Below are positions 8,076 through 17,373 of a stretch of DNA of 64,000 nt, in pieces. Below the pieces are notes generated by a model. It did not search any database and was not told where the DNA came from. It saw only the letters and a list, made by a program, of their open reading frames with translations. Each line of letters begins with the position of its first letter. The first letter of the stretch is position 1. Origin of the DNA: Haliea alexandrii (GTDB taxonomy: Bacteria; Pseudomonadota; Gammaproteobacteria; Pseudomonadales; Halieaceae); the NCBI RefSeq assembly GCF_003719295.1, contig NZ_RFLW01000006.1, positions 1 through 64,000 of the forward strand, given 5' to 3'. Made by a program: the position numbers and the translations under genes.

Positions 8076-8696
8076 TTACTCGCCCTGGGTAGGAGCGGTC
8101 GCTTTGGGAGCCGCGGTCTTCGGTGCGGCTTTACGTTTCGCGGCCACTTTGCGCTTTGCCGGAGCACGTTTCTTCGCAGCGGCGGGCTTGGTAGCAGGCG
8201 CCTTCTGCTTAGCCACTTTTTGCTTCGTCACTTTCTTGGCCGCAGGCTTCTTGGCGGCAACGGTCTTCTTAGCAGTCGGCTTGCGTTTGGCCGGCGCTTT
8301 CTTCCTGGCAGCTTTGGTCACTGCACGCTGAGCGCCAGAAATCGCCTTCTCGACGGCCTTGTGCTCGCGCAACAGGTTCTTGGCGGCGGCAATGCCAGCA
8401 TTGATGTCACGCTTAGCATCGTTGGCGGCTTTCAGGTCGACTTTCAGGGCCGCGAGCTCATCTCGCAATTTGGCGATTTTGGCTTTGTTGGCTGCGGTCG
8501 GACGCGCTTTGGCGGCAGCGCGCGCTTTGGTTGCTCGGGTTGTGGCCGCTGCAACCTTCTTGCGCAGCGCAGCGGTTTTCTTCTGTTGGGCCGCCAGCGC
8601 TTTGGTGCCTGCTTTAGCATCTGCTTCGATCGCCTTTCCGAGCTTGGCGCGCAGTGCTTCGATCTCTTTTACCAGCGCGTTTGTGGTGTCGCTCAT
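8076..8696 (-). CDS. Histone-H1-like / AlgP-like lysine-alanine-rich protein (206 aa)
   Basis: The N-terminal half (to about residue 120) is a charged coiled-coil rich in Ala, Lys and Leu. The C-terminal 85 residues are a low-complexity KPAAKK/APAKRK array typical of histone-H1-like tails such as AlgP (AlgR3) of Pseudomonas. Such proteins bind DNA non-specifically. The ATG at 8696 has GGAG five bases upstream and is preferred to an ATG six codons earlier that has no ribosome-binding site. A perfect palindrome lies after the stop codon. Confidence 0.8.
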   Translation of the reverse strand: MSDTTNALVKEIEALRAKLGKAIEADAKAGTKALAAQQKKTAALRKKVAAATTRATKARAAAKARPTAANKAKIAKLRDELAALKVDLKAANDAKRDINAGIAAAKNLLREHKAVEKAISGAQRAVTKAARKKAPAKRKPTAKKTVAAKKPAAKKVTKQKVAKQKAPATKPAAAKKRAPAKRKVAAKRKAAPKTAAPKATAPTQGE

Positions 8697-9170
8697 GTGA
8701 ACTCCATTGTCCATTGATTAAAAACCGCGCAATTATGTCGATTTGAATTCAATTTATCTACCGGTAGCACTGAGATATACAAGGAACTAGTACCGTTCGG
8801 AACTCAATGCCGTTGGAAGACGGTGACGACATGCCCAATTAGCGCGCACGGATACTTTGGTTTCATAGTCCTACTGGAACCTGACTCAGACCTGACTATA
8901 TACCTGCTGTAGCAACGCATCAGCGACAGCGAGCGCGACCGCAAACGTGTTACAGCGCTTAATACTGGTGAGTTACTCGCGCTCATCCTCGGGAAGCAGG
9001 CCGAGAGCGGAACTCGCTCGATACGATTGGGTCTATCTAGGCTGGGATTTGTACTTGCGCGAGCTTATCGTCATATCACAAGAATGGTTGATAGCTCATG
9101 GGGTAGGTCCAATCTCGCAAATCAAGTTATTAACCAGATCGCTCGGGCAATATCAGGTGACGAAAGCGCA
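8697..9170. other. Intergenic stretch with no supported gene
   Basis: The divergent region between the AlgP-like and AP2-domain genes holds no credible gene. An open frame continues upstream of the AP2 start at 9171, but that part does not resemble the protein family. It should contain the promoters of both divergent genes; I cannot place them with confidence. Confidence 0.45.
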
Positions 9171-9689
9171 ATGCAGACAAGACGCAAGAATAACAATACC
9201 AGTAATGCGATGTACGGCGTTTCCAGGATGGATTCGGATCGTTTCTATACCCACGGTTGGCGTGTAAAGCTGGTTCGCCGCGGGGTGGTTTACGTTAAGA
9301 ACTTTCCGGACAAGCGCTGGGGAGGCAAACGCAAAGCCCTGGTACAGGCGAAAGCATATCGGGATGCCTTGCTATCGGAACTGCCCGAACCACTGACGCG
9401 GCGTGAGTTCTGTACCGCCCTGCGCAGCAACAATCGCAGTGGCATCAGCGGCGTCTACCGGTACGCCAAGAAGTACACGCTGACGAACGGTAAAGTCATC
9501 GCGTCGTGGTACTGGGAGGCCACCTGGCCGATTGGGAGGAGCCAGCAAGGCCACCAGGCCTTCTCGGTCAATGAATTCGGTGAAAGGAAGGCCAAAGCAC
9601 TCGCGATCGCTGCCCGGGAAGAAGCCCTTGATGATCTCGACGGTTACTACTGGGCCTCACAGCGAGGCGCCCCGAGTCAATCAGGATGA
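9171..9689 (+). CDS. Tandem AP2-domain putative DNA-binding protein (172 aa)
   Basis: Two AP2-like units are visible: the first at about residues 15-68 (GVSRM...WRVKLVRRG...KNFPDKRWGGKRKAL), the second at about 92-157 (ISGVYR...WYWEATWP...FSVNEFGERKAKALAIA). AP2 domains are three-stranded DNA-binding folds, best known from plants and from homing endonucleases and phage proteins in bacteria. No nuclease motif is visible here, so it may be a stand-alone DNA-binding protein. The ATG at 9171 has AGGTGA ten bases upstream. Its 3' end overlaps by 13 bases the convergent PepSY fragment. Confidence 0.7.
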   Translation: MQTRRKNNNTSNAMYGVSRMDSDRFYTHGWRVKLVRRGVVYVKNFPDKRWGGKRKALVQAKAYRDALLSELPEPLTRREFCTALRSNNRSGISGVYRYAKKYTLTNGKVIASWYWEATWPIGRSQQGHQAFSVNEFGERKAKALAIAAREEALDDLDGYYWASQRGAPSQSG

Positions 9690-10183
9690 TACCAGCGTCG
9701 TTTCCGCCTGTGCAGCCAGCGGGTGTAGTAATGACTGCCGCCGGTAAAGGCGAGCCAGGCCAGAGCGATGCCGGCGATCAGGATCAGAAGGCGATAGCCA
9801 AAATGCATGCCGTAGCCAGAGTGCAGAGGGTACAGCTGATTGACCAGGCGTCGTGTCGCACTGGACTCATCGGAGCGCTCACTGATAACCAACTCGCCGG
9901 TACTGTTGTTGATGATCACTGAGGTGCGTCCGTTGAGGTGCCATTCTCCGGGTAACCGAAAACGCACTTTGGTATGGACCACGCCCGCTTCTTCGAAAGT
10001 ACGGATATAGGTCGGCCAGCCGTCCGGTACTGCTGTCTGGGCCAGACGGTAATCTCGGGCGATAGCTAGTATTTCAGTGGCTTGAGCGCTGAAATCCGAC
10101 GCCATCTGGGTCGAGGTCGGTACCGACGGCAGCAGGTGTGAGTTGGCGTGGAAAACTGTCCGGTGGGTCAATTTTGGATGCAA
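9677..10183 (-). pseudogene. PepSY-associated membrane protein, 5'-truncated
   Basis: The C-terminal part of a PepSY-TM protein is recognisable: the periplasmic PepSY segment (LPGEWHLNGRTSVIINNSTG), then a transmembrane helix (RLLILIAGIALAWLAFTGG) and a basic cytoplasmic tail (RWLHRRKRR). Family members usually have 350-500 residues and three to five helices. Only about 150 residues remain, and the first 20 of the open frame do not fit the family. No matching N-terminal part is found upstream. It is most likely the remnant of a gene lost when the DNA to its right was inserted. Confidence 0.6.
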
Positions 10184-10538
10184 ATCAACAGATGAGTTCT
10201 ATGACGAATCGCTGAAAAGTGGCTATGGCAGAAAATGCCTCTCCTGCAAGAGATATAGCTGATCGGCCACGAAACGAGGAGTATGGGTAGCCAAAGTAAG
10301 TTGCTGATCGTTCAGAGGCCTGTTTCGCATTGGCTCCGTCACCGCGGAGGTGCTCGCGGTCAGGTGAGAGATCACCTAGGTTCGAGAAATTGAGCCAGTC
10401 ATATTGAAGACGGCGTTCAACAGATCAACGAATGGCTCTCAAGTTCTGCCAGGCGTGTTTTTGTCTTTCCGCTCAGGGGTGCACGGGGAAAGTCGACCAA
10501 ACGTGACCGCCTAGTTCAATTCTTCTAAATATACCTTC
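10184..10538. other. Junction region without a gene
   Basis: This stretch lies between the truncated PepSY gene and the end of the large NACHT gene. No coding frame is convincing. It probably contains the left boundary of the inserted DNA that carries the NACHT gene, since base composition shifts to visibly more A+T from about 10530 onward. Confidence 0.4.
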
Positions 10539-13500
10539 CTAAGCAGAAAATCCAATATCACGGTAACTACGCAGCAATCTGTCAATTTCGATGATGCAGT
10601 TTCTTAGCGTATTGAGTGATGATTCGGGGTCATGGCCGATTTCTCTCTTAGATTCTCTATCCCAATTCTTCAGCAGTATTTGTTGAATACTCTGTAAATT
10701 TGGGTACACGGCTCTAACAAACTCAACTTTACCTCTACAGCGCCTAACGAAAGAAAGAATGGAGCGAATTACATGAGTACGATTGACGCCGATATTTTGA
10801 TCGACCAACCTCTCCATGAACTCTGCATTTTCGGTAGTAGGTGTAGCAATCTTGCCGAACAACTGGAGAAAGGATTTTTGTACTTCATTGGGGACCTTGT
10901 GATCGACTATATGAGCATAAATTTGACGAATGGCGGCGTCCTCTATTTTTGGTGTGGCCAGATCTATAGCGGCGGAAAGATTAAGGATCTTGCTTATCCG
11001 TGCTCTTCCCCACCCTCGCTCAGGTTTAGATAGTTCCGATACGAATTCGCTTACTAAGAAATCCGATGCGGATATATTTGTATCAGCGTGGTGCGCGAGA
11101 CTTTCGATACATGCCTCATATTCACTGTATTTAGATCCTTTTTCGCAACCTATCGCCTGTTCGATTAAATGGACAATAACATCCTGAAGTGGTGGTACCT
11201 GACCTAATGCAAGAGTTGCCGCAATCCGTACATTACTATTGGGCTTCCGACTAAGATTCCGAATTGAATTTACATCATCAAGCCTTAGTAGTTTATGAAT
11301 ATTTGCATTTCTTGAGATGCCATTTAGCGCTTCAGTGACAATATCTGGCGCAGACTCCTTCAATACTATTTCTATTAGCAACTCATAGGCGCGAACAAAA
11401 TTATGTTCAGAAAGACCAATCAATCTTATGGCTCTAATTCTCTCAACGTTATCAGAGGAGTGAAGCCAACCTTCCAGTTCATCGTAGTCTAGCGTTAGAG
11501 ATAACCTAGCACCTTGATTATGCCTAGAGCTCAGAATAAGAGCGTTCAGGGCTTTGTCAAGCAGCTCTAGATCGATTCCCGAGGGAGTTCTGTAAGCAGA
11601 TGACCTAACAATAACTCTGGCGGCGTTATGAGCATATGGTCCATCACCAAAAACTGCCTCCCTAAGCTCTAGGGGGAACTGGGCGCCTAGTGGAATATTC
11701 AACTCAAGAGATTGGAAGGCAGCATGCCGCTCCTCGGCTGTCCCCCTTGTTATCGCCCTGCTCATTATTTTTTGTGTGGCATTATTCACGAACGCTGTGG
11801 ACCGTCCTGCTGATCGGATGATGGCTGCACGCACAGTGGGCTCTTCTCGTTCACAGGCCTTCTCTAATGCATCCACCACGTCAGAGAAGCTCTGTAATGA
11901 AGATCCAAGAAACCCAGCAACTTCAATTGTGGCAGCCGCAACTTGCGGAACTTCATGTTTTAGCCCTTCTGACAGAGCTTGTGTAATTGAAGTGCTGCGA
12001 GTAGTTTCAAGAAGATTACCAAGCGGCTTGGCCAGCTCTTCGCGTGCTGATGATGAAATTTTTGCAGCCCCATTGATAAGATATTCGAGAACCCACGAAG
12101 CAAGCAAAGACTGGGCTTCTACTGGCGGGACATCAGACTCCGACGCGCACTCTATAGCTAGAATTAATAGTTTACCAGTTACCTTTTCAGCCACTTCAGG
12201 CAGCGACTTTAGCTCCCGAACTACATCAGTAACTTCAGCTCGATCTGCATATATTCCAGCTGCAAGTACAATAACCTCTCTCCATCTATTTTCTAGAGCA
12301 AGTTGATGAAGATTAGTAAGGAAGTTGTTGTCAACCAACTTAATAGCTGCGTAAAACTCGAGGAAAGAGTGGTGCATAAAAGTTAGGACGTCATCTTCTC
12401 CGCCTTCTTCGCTACGTTGGTGAAAACGCACTAAACCAGTTGAATTGGAGATTGTCTGTAGAAAGATATCGATGGCAGCTGAGTTTTCATTTTCATAAAA
12501 ACTTGAAGCAGAATTGCTCATTAAAAGCTGGTGGATTTCAGCACGAGATGGAATTTCATTAATCATTCCCTCATAAATTGCCAGAGCGATGATTCCAAGC
12601 TCACGTCTGAGATCTGCTTCCGAAAGCATCTCACGTTCAATTTGACGTTGTCGTACTGAAACAAGAGTTCTGATAGCTTGGGCATAGACAATGTGCCTTT
12701 TGGCTACCATCGGTCCACTATTTGCGTAGATAAGAACTAAAAGAGTAAGAAGAAGAGGATTACGACCTAGTCGACGTATACCAGGAACTTCATTACAGTC
12801 ACTGACCAATCGATCGACAGTCTGTCGTTGGGCATCAGACAGCTCGACGGTACCATCATTGGAAATCGAGGTAGCAAGTATTCTCTCCGCTAGCAGTCTC
12901 ATCTCATCGTCAGTGAGCCCTCGTAAACTAAGGCGTGCAAGATGGGAAGGAACATCAACCGATTGAACCGCTGCTGGCCTCGAAGTGAGTACGAATCTAT
13001 TACCTAACGGAGCGAACTGATCAACTAGGCTAGAGATTTCGCTAACTATTTCACTACGTTCTTCTATAGTAGCGATTTCGTCTAGTCCATCGAAAAAGAA
13101 AGCAGCTTGTCCAACGGTAACAAGTTGTTCCAGATCTGCGGTACTTATTTGTAGTCGAGTGGTACGAGCATACTCTGCGCATACTGATAAAAGATCTGAC
13201 TGATGACGCTTTAGCCTGCTTACTTCAGCTAGCGGCAGAAAAACTGGAGTGTGTTGTGAGTACCAGGAAATCTTCTCTGTAGTTGTGTCGCAGTAATTAA
13301 GAATTGAATTACGGACGAAAAGACTTTTACCCGATCCTGGGTCGCCTTCTACTAGTATGTTTCCATACAGCTCATACATCTCAGCAGCCGCACCAGATTC
13401 GGCCGTCCCGGATATCCCGTATTGCCCGGTTAACGCCTGTTGTAATTGGGAGCGCTGGTCGGACGGGAGATCAAGAGCGTTTACAGCATCAGTAATTGCA

Positions 13501-15368
13501 AGTGAGATCGATTCTTGCTCGGTATCCGATCGAACAGAATCTGCAGCTGTAGCCACATAGATTTGCTTGACAGATTTGTTTGGTATTTGTAACCCAATAG
13601 CGGCCAAACCTGGATACTGAATATCGTCATGAATATCAAAACACCGCTTTTTATACTCAGCAAGGTTAAATGGTTCTTGCTGAGGTTCTCTATTCTGCTC
13701 TGAAGTTTTATCTTCAGTATCGTAAGTAGCAGTGTATTGAAGATGCATATACCTTGGGCGTGATTGACGAAGTTCATACACTATTTCGGATGCGCTAGGT
13801 TCTAACGTGCCCTGCAGATCAGACACTGTAAACCATGTTTTGCTCATCTGATCTGTTATTAATAATAATATTCCTTTTGAACAGAAAAGCGGTCGTATTG
13901 ATATTCTTTGGCCAAAATTTTCTGAGATACGGCCGATACTATTGGAAAGATATGATTTGGAAAGCCTTTGGTTTATCTCTTTCCCGTCAAAAATACGGAT
14001 TGGTTTTCTATTTCGTTCAAGCTGGTCCGCGAGAGTTCGAGCATCTTCTGAGACCGATCCGAGGGTAAGAATTATTGCTTGGTCAAGTGACTGCGTATCT
14101 ATGGTAGTATTGGTTTCTTCCACAGACTTTTTAGACAGGGTATCTCCAACTGCAGAGATCGTTCGAACCAAGTACTTTCCGGATTTCGCTGTAATAATAA
14201 ACTGAACATAATTTCTGCCTCTGGCATCTCTGGGCAGGGTAGAAATCGTATCTATTCCATGGATTAGACTTAGTTTTGATATTATTTCCTTCCAAATATC
14301 TTCCTCATTTTGAGAAAGTAGAATAGCTTCCTCTAACGACCAGCGTTGCTCGACGGCCAGATTGTAATTTCTTTGGCTTTCAGCCTGGGAGCCGGCAGAA
14401 GCTGGTGTTCTAGAAATAGCCAGCTTGTAACCTGAATTTAGGATACTGCTATTTGTTTTGAATGAAGGAGGGACTTGCTTCTCAGGAATCCACCGGCCAT
14501 TCTCACAGTCCCAAACATACGGGGATACATGCAAGTAGTCATCCAAGGCGCAAATAGCAAAGCTATTCCGATAGAATGGCGTTGGTTCTGCGTTCATCGG
14601 TGAAACGTAAGAAGCACCAAACCCAAGCGAAATTAAACCCGTTGCTTCAAATTCTGCTTCTATTTCATGTTCATGTCCATGAACATAAAGCGCTGAGCAA
14701 TCCATAAGCGCTGAAATGAAAGGTTTTTGAGACCGAGGAGTGAACCATGATATAGGGTAATGCCCCAGCACAAGAACCTGGTTGTGTGTCCCTACATCCC
14801 TGCAAAGATAAGTAAGTGGGTGGTAAGGTGCGGGTGTGTTGTGTCTATCTGACTGTTCAAAGTCTGAAAAATAGCATGTGTTCAGCGCTATCAGTTTTAT
14901 ATCCGGGTGGTTTGGAAGGTCAATTACTCCGGCTGGATGCTGAGTAAAATCTGGTGTTAGTATTGCGTTTCTTTCCGTGAAATCGATGTAAGCTTGCAGG
15001 TTTTGAAGGCGCATCGCCCGGATTTCTCGACCTCTTTCGTCAAAGTTGAAAAACTTTTCCTGCCTTGATGATCCTATCGAGTTCCAACTGATGGGGGTGC
15101 CAAGGGAGCAGTCTATATCATGATTTCCAGGTACAGATACCACGATCGCTGTTTTTACATTGTCTATTTTTCGAAGCGGCGTTAGGAAGTTATTTTCGAA
15201 AGACTCATACTCGGAAATTTTTCCTGAGTAAGAGATGTCGCCCGTAATCACTACTAGGTCAAATTGAACGTCAGCTTGGGCTATTGCGGTAAGCAATGAA
15301 CTTGCCGCGACTGTTTGCTGCTCATTATCATTTCCCCAATGAAGGTCTGTCAGATGTAGCCAGCGCAA
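10539..15368 (-). CDS. Phosphoesterase-REase-like-NACHT-HEAT protein (1609 aa), candidate defence NTPase
   Basis: Domains in order: a calcineurin-like metallophosphoesterase (residues 1 to about 300) with its full metal set, DLHWG (8-12), GD (43-44), GNHD (81-84), GHYP (202-205) and HGHEHE (230-235). Next, about 355-470, a segment patterned like an Mrr-type restriction-endonuclease fold (LTLGSVSEDARTLADQ...IFDGKEI) with unclear catalytic residues. Then a NACHT STAND NTPase with Walker A GDPGSGKS (675-682), Walker B FFFDGLDE (757-764) and a sensor TSRP (795-798). From about 1090 to the end are HEAT-like helical repeats. This is the plan of bacterial NLR-type immune proteins: N-terminal effector, NTPase, C-terminal sensor. 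The gene stands alone and is more A+T-rich than its neighbours. Antiphage function is inference. Confidence 0.9.
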   Translation of the reverse strand: MRWLHLTDLHWGNDNEQQTVAASSLLTAIAQADVQFDLVVITGDISYSGKISEYESFENNFLTPLRKIDNVKTAIVVSVPGNHDIDCSLGTPISWNSIGSSRQEKFFNFDERGREIRAMRLQNLQAYIDFTERNAILTPDFTQHPAGVIDLPNHPDIKLIALNTCYFSDFEQSDRHNTPAPYHPLTYLCRDVGTHNQVLVLGHYPISWFTPRSQKPFISALMDCSALYVHGHEHEIEAEFEATGLISLGFGASYVSPMNAEPTPFYRNSFAICALDDYLHVSPYVWDCENGRWIPEKQVPPSFKTNSSILNSGYKLAISRTPASAGSQAESQRNYNLAVEQRWSLEEAILLSQNEEDIWKEIISKLSLIHGIDTISTLPRDARGRNYVQFIITAKSGKYLVRTISAVGDTLSKKSVEETNTTIDTQSLDQAIILTLGSVSEDARTLADQLERNRKPIRIFDGKEINQRLSKSYLSNSIGRISENFGQRISIRPLFCSKGILLLITDQMSKTWFTVSDLQGTLEPSASEIVYELRQSRPRYMHLQYTATYDTEDKTSEQNREPQQEPFNLAEYKKRCFDIHDDIQYPGLAAIGLQIPNKSVKQIYVATAADSVRSDTEQESISLAITDAVNALDLPSDQRSQLQQALTGQYGISGTAESGAAAEMYELYGNILVEGDPGSGKSLFVRNSILNYCDTTTEKISWYSQHTPVFLPLAEVSRLKRHQSDLLSVCAEYARTTRLQISTADLEQLVTVGQAAFFFDGLDEIATIEERSEIVSEISSLVDQFAPLGNRFVLTSRPAAVQSVDVPSHLARLSLRGLTDDEMRLLAERILATSISNDGTVELSDAQRQTVDRLVSDCNEVPGIRRLGRNPLLLTLLVLIYANSGPMVAKRHIVYAQAIRTLVSVRQRQIEREMLSEADLRRELGIIALAIYEGMINEIPSRAEIHQLLMSNSASSFYENENSAAIDIFLQTISNSTGLVRFHQRSEEGGEDDVLTFMHHSFLEFYAAIKLVDNNFLTNLHQLALENRWREVIVLAAGIYADRAEVTDVVRELKSLPEVAEKVTGKLLILAIECASESDVPPVEAQSLLASWVLEYLINGAAKISSSAREELAKPLGNLLETTRSTSITQALSEGLKHEVPQVAAATIEVAGFLGSSLQSFSDVVDALEKACEREEPTVRAAIIRSAGRSTAFVNNATQKIMSRAITRGTAEERHAAFQSLELNIPLGAQFPLELREAVFGDGPYAHNAARVIVRSSAYRTPSGIDLELLDKALNALILSSRHNQGARLSLTLDYDELEGWLHSSDNVERIRAIRLIGLSEHNFVRAYELLIEIVLKESAPDIVTEALNGISRNANIHKLLRLDDVNSIRNLSRKPNSNVRIAATLALGQVPPLQDVIVHLIEQAIGCEKGSKYSEYEACIESLAHHADTNISASDFLVSEFVSELSKPERGWGRARISKILNLSAAIDLATPKIEDAAIRQIYAHIVDHKVPNEVQKSFLQLFGKIATPTTENAEFMERLVDQNIGVNRTHVIRSILSFVRRCRGKVEFVRAVYPNLQSIQQILLKNWDRESKREIGHDPESSLNTLRNCIIEIDRLLRSYRDIGFSA

Positions 15369-15612
15369 GTGATGTTCTCCTTCACAGCGATTGTATTATG
15401 AGTGTAGTTCGGCTTCTTTTTAATAAAATTAATCGATACGTAGTTTATGGTACTAGCGGTGTCGTGTCTCGCTCCGGGGCATTCCTGTTGCTGGCGCTTC
15501 AAAAATTATGATCAGGAAATGACCAATGCCTGTTGAGGTTAGCTATCTCCGTTAGAAGCGCGGGATGGCAGGTCTTCTGGACTTCAGGCACGTCTTCGCG
15601 GAATGTTGTTCT

Positions 15613-15965
15613 TTATCTATCATAACTTAATTTGTTCCAAGCATCGTGCCAGCGATGATCTTCGGCATGCTGGTAAATCGCCGTTGTCTCCACCTTCTCA
15701 TGCCGGGCTGAAGCTTGCAGGTACTTGAGGTTAACCCCGGCATCGTCGGCGTGGGTGACGGCGGTGTGGCGGAACCAGTGCGTCGAGGCTTTGCGCAGCT
15801 TGGCCGCTGAGACCGGGGCCGTTTCCTCGATGACATCGGCCGCAGCAGTGACCGTCTCCTTGACGATCCGGTACACCATATTGGCGCTAATACCCGCAGT
15901 GCCTTTCAGACTTCGCAGCATCGGACTCAGATCATCCGGCTCGGGTATGCCGGTAAGCCCCAGGA
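15613..15965 (-). pseudogene. Tyrosine recombinase, C-terminal fragment
   Basis: About 117 residues of a tyrosine recombinase catalytic domain remain, including HWFR (H68, R71 of the open frame), H94 and the nucleophile Y103 in TTAIYQH. The first catalytic Arg, the Lys and the whole N-terminal half are missing. The frame runs on into the left inverted repeat of the adjacent transposon, which supplies an ATG at 15981, but those codons belong to the transposon end. The fragment is a distant relative of the complete recombinase at 16049. It may be the integrase of the element that brought in the NACHT gene, cut by the transposon. No other half is found to the right of the transposon. Confidence 0.75.
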
Positions 15966-16094
15966 AAGGCTCCCAGAACATAAGCGGACGTGATTCTCCG
16001 CTCAGTGGGTTTATGTAGTTGATTTCCCTGTATTTTTTCTCGCCAGTTTTACAGGGAGTGAATTCGCTTCTTCTTCGCTGATTTGTGCCGCTCT
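15966..16094. repeat. Left terminal inverted repeat (129 bp)
   Basis: It aligns without gaps to the reverse complement of 21371-21499 with 9 mismatches by my reading. The inner third (16049-16094) is the 3' end of the recombinase gene, including its stop codon. Confidence 0.85.
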
Positions 16095-17299
16095 TTGAGC
16101 TCTATATCAATGTACTTGTCGGTAATGGCGCTGGAGCTATGGCCTGCATCGTCTCTCACATGCTCTCTGGGCCTGGTTTTGACGTCTTCTGAGATACCTG
16201 TATGGCGCAGCCAATGCACGGTAGCACCCATCAGTGATTCGGCCTCCTCTGTTTGTTGCTGAGCAACCAGGCTCTGAATCGCCTTGTCGAAACAGTCTTG
16301 TACTATAGACCGTATGTGTGTGGTATTGGCCATAGGCCCTTGGCCCCGATGAACCGGAAGTAGTGGCGAGTCATCAGCTGGCGTGGGTAGTACCGATAAC
16401 CCCCGAAACTTCCGCCAGCGTTTTAGCGCAGCCAGCATTGTATCGCTAACCGCTATTTGCCGCTCTTTATTGCCTTTTCCTACCGTGGTAAACCACCACA
16501 ATCCATCGTTATCCTTGTGAAAGTCATTCATCGTGGGTGTCCAGCGGTCGCTAGCCGCCAACTCTGATATCCGTAAATACATACTGTAAAGCGCGGATAA
16601 CATGAAGAGCGTTCGCTCATGAGATCCCGGGTTGTCTGCGGCCATCTGCTCAGCGGTAGTGATGACCACTTGCCACTGAAGTGGACTCAATCGACGTACT
16701 CTAGTTTGGCCCTGACGCTTCTGCACGAACTTACTTTTTTGCCGAATCAAGGCCACCGGGTTGCTGTAGACATATTCCTCTAACAGCAGATATTGGTAAA
16801 AACTACTGCAGATAGCCATCAGCTGTTTGATGCTGTTATTTGAGGCGAAATAGTCCTTTTTAGAGGGCGCTTCGCCCTTTTTGTGGGCAGATTTCGAGAC
16901 CGTTGCCACGAAGGGTCGCCACTCGGGGTTTGGTCGGCGCTCACTTTCACTGTCAATAAAACGTGGCGCTTTCTTAACGCCGATCCAGGCGGCTGGTGGA
17001 CGCTGACTAAACCGAATAAATTTCTCGATATCCTCTCGCTTCAGTCCATCCAGTGTGGTCAGGGCAATGTGCCAGGTCCATTGCAGCAAGTTTTCGACTT
17101 CACGACGGTAACTATTAAACGTTGCGGCGCTACCGGTGTACTGTTGGAGGAATTGCACAGCAATGGTGAAATCGCGACTCTGCGCTTCCGACAGGTCGTC
17201 GGGCGGACTCGCGTTATCGATATACTCCATGGCATCCAGGTATGCTAGTGGAGGCCGTCTCATGCTAGCGGTTGTCATCGGCTGCTCACGCTGATACAT
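16049..17299 (-). CDS. Transposon tyrosine recombinase (416 aa)
   Basis: A complete tyrosine recombinase: R243 (YLRISEL), K275 (GKGNK), H362-x-x-R365 (HWLRHTG), H387 (DAGHSSS) and nucleophile Y396 (DKYID). Family members cut and join DNA at short specific sites; next to a Tn3-type transposase the likely job is resolving cointegrates. The gene is divergent from tnpA with a 74-bp A+T-rich spacer that probably holds the recombination site and both promoters. Its last 15 codons lie inside the left inverted repeat. Later in-frame ATGs at 17278 and 17263 are possible starts; none has a clear ribosome-binding site. Confidence 0.88.
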   Translation of the reverse strand: MYQREQPMTTASMRRPPLAYLDAMEYIDNASPPDDLSEAQSRDFTIAVQFLQQYTGSAATFNSYRREVENLLQWTWHIALTTLDGLKREDIEKFIRFSQRPPAAWIGVKKAPRFIDSESERRPNPEWRPFVATVSKSAHKKGEAPSKKDYFASNNSIKQLMAICSSFYQYLLLEEYVYSNPVALIRQKSKFVQKRQGQTRVRRLSPLQWQVVITTAEQMAADNPGSHERTLFMLSALYSMYLRISELAASDRWTPTMNDFHKDNDGLWWFTTVGKGNKERQIAVSDTMLAALKRWRKFRGLSVLPTPADDSPLLPVHRGQGPMANTTHIRSIVQDCFDKAIQSLVAQQQTEEAESLMGATVHWLRHTGISEDVKTRPREHVRDDAGHSSSAITDKYIDIELKERHKSAKKKRIHSL

Positions 17300-17373
17300 T
17301 TACCGTATTAATAATAGTTATCACAGTATATAGATAATAATAGGCAAGGCAATATGTATTCAGGAGTCCCTAT
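17300..17373. promoter_or_regulatory. A+T-rich spacer, candidate resolution site and divergent promoters
   Basis: The 74 bases between recombinase and transposase are strongly A+T-rich and contain partly symmetrical blocks (TATTAATAATA near 17308 and ATAATAATAGG near 17334). This is where the internal resolution site and the divergent promoters sit in related elements. The exact core site cannot be fixed from sequence alone. Confidence 0.4.

Noticed and set aside
10370-10400. A GGTTCGAG stretch resembling the T-arm of a tRNA, possible attachment site at the junction
   Set aside because: No 5-bp T-stem forms around it and no anticodon or acceptor stem lies upstream; the resemblance is limited to the loop sequence.
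10501-10512. ACGTGACCGCCT resembling the repeated unit at the IS21 ends
   Set aside because: A single short match without terminal repeat or second copy; probably chance.
15966-15981. ATG at 15981 as a genuine start of the integrase fragment
   Set aside because: The ATG lies inside the transposon's inverted repeat and the encoded residues also appear at the other transposon end, so they are not integrase sequence.
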